This document shows positions 1 through 5,563 of a stretch of 13,209 nucleotides of DNA, piece after piece. Source of the stretch: Actinomycetes bacterium (lineage in GTDB: Bacteria > Actinomycetota > Actinomycetes > Actinomycetales > Cellulomonadaceae); NCBI GenBank assembly GCA_023425905.1, contig JAFABT010000317.1:1-13209 (forward strand), written 5' to 3'. The notes beneath the pieces are model-generated. The model worked only from the letters and a program-made list of their open reading frames with translations, searched no databases and was not told where the DNA came from. Every line of letters begins with the position of its first letter. Within the stretch, counting starts at the first letter, position 1. A program made the translations under genes and the position numbers.

Positions 1-50
1 TCGCCTGCGGCACGTCCCTGACGAGCAGTGAGCACGAGGAGCCGATCACC

Positions 51-2546
51 ATGGCGCGCCGCACCGCGACCCCCGAGACCGAGGGTGACGTCGTCGAGCA
101 CATCGTCGACATCGACGTGCAGACGGAGATGGAGACGAGCTTCCTCGAGTACGCCTACTCGGTCATCTACGCCCGCGCGCTGCCCGACGCGCGCGACGGC
201 ATGAAGCCCGTCCAGCGGCGCATCGTCTACCAGATGGCCGACATGGGCCTGCGGCCCGACCGCCCGTACGTGAAGTCGGCGCGCGTGGTCGGCGAGGTCA
301 TGGGCAAGCTCCACCCGCACGGCGACTCGGCGATCTACGACGCGATGGTGCGGCTCGCGCAGGACTTCTCGCTGCGCCTGCCCCTCGTCGACGGGCACGG
401 GAACTTCGGCTCCCTCGACGACGGCCCCGCGGCCTCCCGGTACACGGAGGCCCGCATGGCGCAGGCCGCCCTCGCGATGACGACGGGGCTCGACGAGGAC
501 ACGGTCGACTTCGTCCCGAACTACGACAACAAGCTCTTCCAGCCCGAGGTCCTCCCGGCCGCCATCCCGAACCTCCTCGTCAACGGTGCCTCCGGCATCG
601 CGGTCGGCATGGCGACGAACATGGCGCCGCACAACCTCGTCGAGGTCGTCGCAGCCGCCCGGCACCTCATCGACCACCCGGACGCCGACGTCGACGACCT
701 CATGCGCTTCGTGCCCGGTCCCGACCTGCCCACGGGCGGACGCGTCGTCGGCCTCGACGGGGTGCGCGACGCCTACCGGACGGGACGCGGAACGTTCCGC
801 ACCCGTGCGACCGTGCGGGTCGAGAACGTCACCCCTCGCCGCAAGGGCCTCGTCGTCACCGAGCTGCCGTACCTCGTCGGCCCGGAGAAGGTCATCGAGA
901 AGATCAAGGAAGGGGTGCAGTCCAAGAAGATCCAGGGCATCACCTCGGTCCTCGACCTCACCGACCGGGCCAACGGTCTCAAGCTCGTCATCGAGGTGAA
1001 GACGGGCTTCAACCCCGATGCCGTCCTCGAGCAGCTCTACCGCTTCACGCCGATGGAGGACTCCTTCGGCATGAACAACGTCGCTCTCGTCGACGGCGAG
1101 CCCCGCACGCTCGGTCTGCGCGAACTGCTCCAGGTGTGGGTCGACCACCGCATCCTCGTCGTGCGCCGACGCTCGCAGCACCGGCTCGACAAGCGGCGCG
1201 ACCGCCTCCACCTTGTCGAGGGCCTCCTCGTCGCGATCCTCGACATCGACGAGGTCATCCAGGTCATCCGCACGTCGGACGACGCCGATGCGGCGCGCAC
1301 GCGGCTCGAGACGGTCTTCGACCTCTCGGAGCTCCAGGCCCAGTACATCCTCGAGCTGCGCCTGCGCCGGCTCACGAAGTTCTCCCGCCTCGAGCTCGAG
1401 CGCGAGCAGGAGCAGCTGCGGGCCGAGATCGCCGAGCTCGAGGCGATCCTCGCGGACGAGCAGCGGCTGCGAGCCGTCGTCTCGCAGGAGATGGCGGAGG
1501 TCGCGGAGACCTTCGGCACGCCGCGGCGCACGGTCCTCCTCGAGTCGGCCGGACAGACGGCGACGGCCGCGGCCGCGGCGAAGGCGACGCCGCTCGAGGT
1601 CCCGGACTCCCCCTGCCGCGCCCTCATGTCCGCGACGGGTCTGCTCGCCCGGACCGGGGACGACTCCCCGCTCGTCGCCTTCACCGACGACATGCGCCGT
1701 GCACGGCACGACGTCGTCCACGCGTCGGTGCTCACCAGCGCGCGCGCTGACGTCGGTGTGCTCACGAACCAGGGCCGCGTCATCCGCGTGAGCGTCCTCG
1801 ACCTCCCGACGCTCCCGCCGACCGACGGCGCCCCGACGCTGTCCGGCGGTGTTCCGGTCGGTGACCTTGTCGCGCTCGAGCCGCGCGAGCGGGTCGTGTC
1901 GATCGTCTCCGTGGCCGACGACGCGCCGACGATCGCGCTCGGCACCCTCCAGGGCGTCGTCAAGCGGGTCGCACAGGGCGACGTACCGCAGAACAAGGAC
2001 GCCTGGGAGGTCGTCTCCCTCAAGGACAAGGACGAGGTCGTCGGGGCCGTGCACGTCGCCGACGAGGACGAGCTCGTCTTCGTCGCCTCGGACTCCCAGC
2101 TGCTGCACTTCCCCGCCTCGGCCGTGCGCCCCCAGGGGCGTTCAGCGGGCGGCATGGCGGGCATCAGGCTCGCCGGCGACGCGAGGGTCGTCTTCTTCGG
2201 CGCGCTCCCGGCGACGTCAGGCGACGGCGACGACCTCCTGTCGGCGCTCGCCCCCGAGGCGGTCGTCGTCACCGTCGCCGGCTCCTCCGACGCGTTGCCC
2301 GGCACGCAGACCGGCGCCGCGAAGGTCACGCCGTTCTCCGAGTACCCCGGCAAGGGGCGCGCGACGGGCGGGGTACGGGCGCACCGTTTCAAGAAGGGCG
2401 AGGACGGCCTCATCCTCGCCTGGGTGGGCGCCGCTCCCGCCCGCGGGATCGGATCAGGCGGTCAGCCCGTCGACCTGCCACCGCTCGACCCCCGTCGGGA
2501 CGGACCCGGCTCCCCGCTCCCCGCCCCGCTGCACGCGATCGGTTGA
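51..2546 (+). CDS. parC: DNA topoisomerase IV subunit A (ParC/GyrA family)
   Basis: This 831-aa protein is the DNA breakage-reunion subunit of a type IIA topoisomerase; with ParE it would decatenate and relax chromosomal DNA. Seen: the winged-helix catalytic domain carries HPHGDSAIYD (88-97) and AASRYTEAR with catalytic Tyr131. A long coiled-coil arm follows at about 377-490, then a C-terminal beta-propeller region at about 510-800 and a Pro-rich tail. The canonical GyrA box QRRGGKG is not visible, which favours ParC over GyrA, as does the neighbouring parE. The quinolone-determining positions are Ser93 and Asp97, both of susceptible type. The ATG at 51 is preceded by GAGGAG (36-41) at 9-nt spacing. 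The frame stays open upstream to the window edge, so the ribosome binding site is what decides the start. It converges on parE across 45 bases. Identification as topoisomerase IV rather than a second gyrase is by family knowledge. Confidence 0.93.
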   Translation: MARRTATPETEGDVVEHIVDIDVQTEMETSFLEYAYSVIYARALPDARDGMKPVQRRIVYQMADMGLRPDRPYVKSARVVGEVMGKLHPHGDSAIYDAMVRLAQDFSLRLPLVDGHGNFGSLDDGPAASRYTEARMAQAALAMTTGLDEDTVDFVPNYDNKLFQPEVLPAAIPNLLVNGASGIAVGMATNMAPHNLVEVVAAARHLIDHPDADVDDLMRFVPGPDLPTGGRVVGLDGVRDAYRTGRGTFRTRATVRVENVTPRRKGLVVTELPYLVGPEKVIEKIKEGVQSKKIQGITSVLDLTDRANGLKLVIEVKTGFNPDAVLEQLYRFTPMEDSFGMNNVALVDGEPRTLGLRELLQVWVDHRILVVRRRSQHRLDKRRDRLHLVEGLLVAILDIDEVIQVIRTSDDADAARTRLETVFDLSELQAQYILELRLRRLTKFSRLELEREQEQLRAEIAELEAILADEQRLRAVVSQEMAEVAETFGTPRRTVLLESAGQTATAAAAAKATPLEVPDSPCRALMSATGLLARTGDDSPLVAFTDDMRRARHDVVHASVLTSARADVGVLTNQGRVIRVSVLDLPTLPPTDGAPTLSGGVPVGDLVALEPRERVVSIVSVADDAPTIALGTLQGVVKRVAQGDVPQNKDAWEVVSLKDKDEVVGAVHVADEDELVFVASDSQLLHFPASAVRPQGRSAGGMAGIRLAGDARVVFFGALPATSGDGDDLLSALAPEAVVVTVAGSSDALPGTQTGAAKVTPFSEYPGKGRATGGVRAHRFKKGEDGLILAWVGAAPARGIGSGGQPVDLPPLDPRRDGPGSPLPAPLHAIG

Positions 2547-2549
2547 GCG

Positions 2550-2588
2550 GACCGGCGCCGGGACGCGCGTGAGTCGCCCGGCCTGGTC
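2550..2588. terminator. Hairpin between convergent parC and parE
   Basis: An imperfect inverted repeat fills the 45-base gap between the two stop codons. GACC (2550-2553) pairs with GGTC (2585-2588) and GCCGGG (2557-2562) with CCCGGC (2577-2582), with a small internal loop and a 14-base apical loop. No T-run follows on either strand. In a GC-rich genome it may still serve as a shared bidirectional terminator, but this is inferred from position and folding only. Confidence 0.4.
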
Positions 2589-2591
2589 GAC

Positions 2592-4718
2592 TCAGGCGTC
2601 GATGCGCTTGCGGTCGATCGCGCCGGCGCCCGCGACGATGAACTCCTTGCGCGGGGCGACGTCGGTCCCCATGAGGAGCTCGAAGACACGCTCAGCGGCC
2701 TCCGCGTGCGCGCTCGTCACCCGACGCAGCGTGCGGTGGCGGGGGTCCATCGTCGTCTCCGCGAGCTGGTCGGCGTCCATCTCCCCGAGGCCCTTGTAGC
2801 GCTGGATGTCGTCCTTGTAGCGCTTGTTCGACCGGTCGAGCCGCTTGAGCGTCGCGGCGAGCTCCGCCTCGGAGTACGTGTAGATGTACTTCTCCTGCCC
2901 CGCCTTCACCCCGAGGAGTTCGACGCGGTGCAGCGGCGGGACCGCGGCGAACACGCGTCCGGCGTCGACGAGCGGACGCATGTACCGGAAGAAGAGGGTG
3001 AGCAGGAGGGTGCGGATGTGCGCGCCGTCGACGTCGGCGTCGGTCATGAGGACGACCTTGCCGTAGCGCGCCTGCTCGAGATCGAAGGTGCGCCCGGACC
3101 CGGCACCGAGCACCTGGATGATCGAGGCGCACTCGGCGTTCTTGAGCATGTCGGTGATCGACGCCTTCTGCGTGTTGAGGATCTTTCCCCGGATCGGCAG
3201 CAGCGCCTGGAAGTCGCTCGACCGCGCGAGCTTCGCGGTGCCGAGCGCGGAGTCGCCCTCGACGATGAAGAGCTCCGAGCGCGCGACGTCGTCGGAGCGG
3301 CAGTCGGCGAGCTTCGCAGGGAGGGACGACGTCTCGAGCGCGTTCTTGCGGCGTGAGACCTCCTTGAGCTTGCGGGCTGCGATGCGCGCCCGCATCTCCG
3401 CGACGACCTTGTCGAGGAGCATCGTCGTCGAGGTCTTGTCGTCCTTCTTCGGAGAGCTGAAGAGCGCCTTGATCTCGTGCTCGACGACCTTCGAGACGAT
3501 CCCCCGCAGGGGGGCGGTGCCGAGCACCTCCTTCGTCTGACCCTCGAACTGAGGCTCGGCGAGGCGCACCGTGAGCACCGCGGTGAGACCCGCGAGGACG
3601 TCGTCCTTCTCGATGCGCTCCGCCGGGTCCTTGCCCGTGATCTTCAGGCGTCGGGCATTCGCCTCGACGTGCTTGCGCAGCGTCTTCACGAGCCCGGCCT
3701 CGAAGCCCGCGAGATGGGAGCCGCCCTTGGGCGTCGCGATGATGTTGACGAACGTGCGCACAGTGGTGTCGTACCCCGATCCCCACCGCAGCGCGATGTC
3801 GACGTCGCACGTGCGCTCGACCTCGCGGGCCGCCATGTGGCCCCGCTCGTCGAGGACGGGGACGGTCTCGGTGAAGGTGCCCGAACCGGTGAGCCGCCAC
3901 GTCGGGGTGAGCGGGCTGTCCGGCGAGAGGAACTCGACGAAGTCGACCGTGCCGCCCGTGTGCCGGAAGGTCTCCTCGACGGGCCCGGCCTCCCCCGGCG
4001 TGCCGGCGAGGCCACGCTCGTCGCGCAGCGTGATCGAGAGCCCGGGGACGAGGAAGGTCGTCTGCCGGATCCGGCCGACGAGGTCGTCGTACGAGAACAC
4101 CGCGGTCTTGGGGAACACCTGACGGTCGGCCCAGTAGCGCACCCGGGTGCCGCTGCGCCCCTTCGCGACCTTGCCGACGACGGCGAGCTCGGATCCGGAG
4201 ACGAAGGGCGAGAACGCCGATTCGGGGCTGGGGACGCCCGCCGGGTCGGCGAACACCCCGGGCTCGCCACGGTGGAAGGCCATCCGGTACGTCTTGCCAC
4301 CGCGGTCGACCTCGACGTCGAGCCGGCTCGACAGCGCGTTGACGACGCTCGCCCCGACACCGTGCAGCCCGCCCGAGGCGGTGTACGACCCCCCGCCGAA
4401 CTTCCCGCCCGCGTGGAGCTTCGTGAAGACGACCTCGACGCCGCTCAGGCCCGTCTTCGCCTCGGCGTCGACCGGGATGCCGCGCCCGTTGTCCTCGACG
4501 GACACCGAGGAGTCGTCGTGCAGGACGACGCGGATGTGGTCGCAGAAGCCGCCGAGCGCCTCGTCGACCGAGTTGTCGATGATCTCCCACAGGCAGTGCA
4601 TGAGGCCGCGAGAGTCGGTCGACCCGATGTACATGCCGGGGCGCTTGCGCACCGCCTCGAGGCCCTCGAGGACCTGGAGGTGGCGGGCGGTGTAGCTGGA
4701 CTCGTCTGTTGCGGACAC
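2592..4718 (-). CDS. parE: DNA topoisomerase IV subunit B (ParE/GyrB family ATPase)
   Basis: This ATPase subunit of about 708 aa partners ParC. Seen, numbered from the GTG at 4718: a GHKL ATPase domain with EIIDN (45-49), DNGRGIP (76-82) and GGLHGVGA (116-123); a transducer domain with the QTK loop near 394-396; a Toprim domain with EGDSA (487-491) and the metal-binding DADVD (560-564); and a C-terminal QRYKGLGEMD segment. The Toprim motif reads EGDSALGTAK rather than the EGDSAGG of gyrase, as in other actinobacterial ParE proteins. An in-frame GTG at 4742 would add eight residues, but it has no ribosome binding site. The GTG at 4718 is preceded by TAAGGT, which could be a weak AAGG ribosome site or the -10 of a leaderless transcript. 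It is divergent from the DUF7455 gene and convergent with parC. Confidence 0.93.
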   Translation of the reverse strand: MSATDESSYTARHLQVLEGLEAVRKRPGMYIGSTDSRGLMHCLWEIIDNSVDEALGGFCDHIRVVLHDDSSVSVEDNGRGIPVDAEAKTGLSGVEVVFTKLHAGGKFGGGSYTASGGLHGVGASVVNALSSRLDVEVDRGGKTYRMAFHRGEPGVFADPAGVPSPESAFSPFVSGSELAVVGKVAKGRSGTRVRYWADRQVFPKTAVFSYDDLVGRIRQTTFLVPGLSITLRDERGLAGTPGEAGPVEETFRHTGGTVDFVEFLSPDSPLTPTWRLTGSGTFTETVPVLDERGHMAAREVERTCDVDIALRWGSGYDTTVRTFVNIIATPKGGSHLAGFEAGLVKTLRKHVEANARRLKITGKDPAERIEKDDVLAGLTAVLTVRLAEPQFEGQTKEVLGTAPLRGIVSKVVEHEIKALFSSPKKDDKTSTTMLLDKVVAEMRARIAARKLKEVSRRKNALETSSLPAKLADCRSDDVARSELFIVEGDSALGTAKLARSSDFQALLPIRGKILNTQKASITDMLKNAECASIIQVLGAGSGRTFDLEQARYGKVVLMTDADVDGAHIRTLLLTLFFRYMRPLVDAGRVFAAVPPLHRVELLGVKAGQEKYIYTYSEAELAATLKRLDRSNKRYKDDIQRYKGLGEMDADQLAETTMDPRHRTLRRVTSAHAEAAERVFELLMGTDVAPRKEFIVAGAGAIDRKRIDA

Positions 4719-4726
4719 GGGTCCAG

Positions 4727-4732
4727 ACCTTA
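4727..4732 (-). promoter_or_regulatory. Candidate -10 box TAAGGT for parE
   Basis: TAAGGT fits the actinobacterial TANNNT -10 consensus and ends 8 nt before the GTG at 4718, so transcription could start at or next to the start codon. The same bases contain AAGG at 9-nt spacing and could instead act as a weak ribosome binding site. No clear -35 is seen. Confidence 0.4.
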
Positions 4733-4850
4733 GTCGGCGCACGGCGCCAGACCCGCACGGCGCTCCGGTCGCGGGTGGATCGGCTACGCCGCGAGCGAAC
4801 CGTGGTGGCTGGAGGGAAGGGACGCACGACGGCCGTGGTTACATGCTGAT

Positions 4851-5078
4851 GTGACCACCATGACGACCGTCGCCCCCCTGACCGCTGCCGACCGGTGCGA
4901 CCAGTGCAACGCACAGGCGTACGTCCGTGTGACCATGCCCGTCGGCGAACTGCTCTTCTGCGCCCACCACGGGCGGGCGCACGCCGCAAAGCTCGAGTCC
5001 GTCGCCGTCCACGTCCAGGACGAGACCGAGCGGCTGCACGCCGAGCACGGCACGGGCGCCGCTCCCACGACCGACTGA
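4851..5078 (+). CDS. Small Cys/His zinc-finger-like protein, DUF7455 type
   Basis: This 75-aa protein has no known function. Seen: the sequence LTAADRCDQCNAQAYVRV followed by LLFCAHHGRAH. Together they give a CxxC pair (Cys16, Cys19) and a CxHH group (Cys37, His39, His40), consistent with one zinc-binding knuckle. The remainder is a short charged helix. I recognise it as the small actinobacterial family usually found between parE and the principal sigma gene. The start is the GTG at 4851; a second in-frame ATG at 4860 (residue 4) is possible. Neither start has a clear Shine-Dalgarno sequence, so a leaderless start is plausible (TACATG at 4840-4845 is a near match to a -10). It is divergent from parE and ends ahead of a strong hairpin at 5144-5192. 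A metal-binding role is inferred from the Cys/His spacing. Confidence 0.85.
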   Translation: MTTMTTVAPLTAADRCDQCNAQAYVRVTMPVGELLFCAHHGRAHAAKLESVAVHVQDETERLHAEHGTGAAPTTD

Positions 5079-5143
5079 CCCGCCGAGTCGGCCGCTGTGC
5101 GGCTGGCCACGCGCCACATCCCGCACGTCGCGCTCTCGCGCAG

Positions 5144-5192
5144 GACGCACAGAACGGGCCGCCGGTATCACCGGCGGCCCGTTCTGTGCGTC
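5144..5192. terminator. Perfect 23-bp hairpin, likely bidirectional terminator
   Basis: The arms 5144-5166 and 5170-5192 are exact reverse complements over 23 bases with a 3-base loop (ATC). The core is AGAACGGGCCGCCGG. It lies 65 bases after the DUF7455 stop on the plus strand and 22 bases after the stop of the 53-aa gene on the minus strand, so it can end both convergent transcripts. There is no strong T-run, which is common in actinobacterial terminators. Confidence 0.85.
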
Positions 5193-5214
5193 GTGTGTCC
5201 TGACCCTGGTCCGT

Positions 5215-5376
5215 TCAGGCGCCTTGCGCAGGGATGAAGCTGAGCAGCTCGCCCTCGGACCGCTTGAGCTGGCGTGCGACGAGTGCGGCCAGAGCCGTGC
5301 TCGTCGTCGCGATGCGCGCGGCGTTCGACTCAAGGGAGGGGGTGGTCCCGGGTGCGGGACGGGTCATGTCGCCCAT
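5215..5376 (-). CDS. 53-aa uncharacterised protein under c-di-GMP riboswitch
   Basis: I do not recognise this protein. It starts MGDMTRPAPGTTPSLESN, runs through an Ala/Thr/Leu-rich stretch that should be one amphipathic helix (about residues 14-40), and ends ELLSFIPAQGA. There is no signal peptide and no clear membrane segment. The start is the ATG at 5376, chosen because AGAGGA (5384-5389) sits 7 nt upstream. The frame extends to a GTG at 5502, but that extension translates the riboswitch and is rejected. The gene follows the sigma factor gene on the same strand and ends before a strong hairpin. Being the first start codon after a GEMM aptamer, it is the presumed c-di-GMP-controlled product. 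Function cannot be assigned; a small regulator or adaptor linked to c-di-GMP signalling is only a guess. Confidence 0.75.
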   Translation of the reverse strand: MGDMTRPAPGTTPSLESNAARIATTSTALAALVARQLKRSEGELLSFIPAQGA

Positions 5377-5383
5377 GGCGTGA

Positions 5384-5389
5384 TCCTCT
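5384..5389 (-). promoter_or_regulatory. Ribosome binding site AGAGGA of the 53-aa gene
   Basis: AGAGGA with 7-nt spacing to the ATG at 5376. It lies immediately after the 3' end of the riboswitch aptamer, with only one or two bases between. This closeness favours control of translation initiation over a separate terminator. Confidence 0.75.
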
Positions 5390-5390
5390 A

Positions 5391-5470
5391 CGTTCGGTAG
5401 CCCGGCTAACCCCATGGGTCCCGTGGCTTTGCGTCCTCGCCTCACGACGAGTTTGCCCTTTTCGCTGACC
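5391..5470 (-). ncRNA. Cyclic-di-GMP-I (GEMM) riboswitch aptamer
   Basis: Read on the minus strand, this 80-base segment has the conserved GEMM pieces in order: GGGCAAAC (5458-5451), GACGCAAAGCC (5435-5425) and AGCCGGGCUACCGA (5407-5394). Between the first two is a 6-bp stem, CUCGUC (5451-5446) with GGCGAG (5441-5436), closed by a GUGA (GNRA) tetraloop, as expected for the tetraloop-receptor contact of this class. The second arm is CCaCGG (5426-5421) with CCGGG (5405-5401), capped by ACCC/GGGU and an AUG loop. By alignment with the known Vibrio Vc2 aptamer, the ligand-contacting G20 corresponds to 5456 and C92 to 5397. Both are kept, which favours c-di-GMP over the cGAMP variant that has A at position 20. 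The expression platform is very short and ends in the ribosome site of the 53-aa gene. Confidence 0.9.
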
Positions 5471-5475
5471 TGGCC

Positions 5476-5481
5476 ACAGTA
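5476..5481 (-). promoter_or_regulatory. Candidate -10 box TACTGT for the riboswitch transcript
   Basis: TACTGT fits TANNNT and lies 5 nt before the first aptamer base, so a transcript would begin at about 5469-5471, right at GGUCAGCG of the aptamer. No good -35 is seen at 16-18 bp, so the promoter could belong to an alternative sigma factor or be weak. Confidence 0.5.
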
Positions 5482-5520
5482 GCGCGACTCCCCGGGCCGC
5501 ACACCACCCGATCAGGTGAA

Positions 5521-5555
5521 TTGTCGACTGAGAAGACAAACTCACCCGCTCGGGT
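5521..5555 (-). terminator. Weak hairpin(s) after the sigma gene
   Basis: On the minus strand, nine bases after the sigma stop codon, ACCCGAGCGGGT (5555-5544) forms a short dyad followed by the T-rich GAGTTTGTCTTCTC. A second inverted repeat, TTGTC-N9-GACAA, spans 5521-5539. This interval is unusually AT-rich for the window. It could be a weak terminator of the sigma transcript or an upstream promoter element of the riboswitch gene; readthrough is possible. Confidence 0.35.
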
Positions 5556-5563
5556 TGCGACGG

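Noticed and set aside
2..31. Possible end of an upstream gene (RLRHVPDEQ then stop)
   Set aside because: Nine codons and a TGA fit a preceding gene ending 19 bases before parC, but this is too short to support as a feature.
2692..4989. Large frames overlapping parE on both strands
   Set aside because: They are out-of-frame readings of parE with extreme Arg content; parE itself has all catalytic motifs.
5391..5470. Reading the leader as a c-di-AMP (ydaO) or cGAMP riboswitch
   Set aside because: The ydaO core is absent, and the base equivalent to Vc2 position 20 is G, not the A expected for cGAMP-selective variants.
5377..5502. Upstream extension of the 53-aa gene to a GTG at 5502 (95 aa)
   Set aside because: The extension translates the conserved riboswitch aptamer, whose constraint is structural, and only the ATG at 5376 has a ribosome binding site. 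An in-frame ATG inside the aptamer (5415) is rejected for the same reason.
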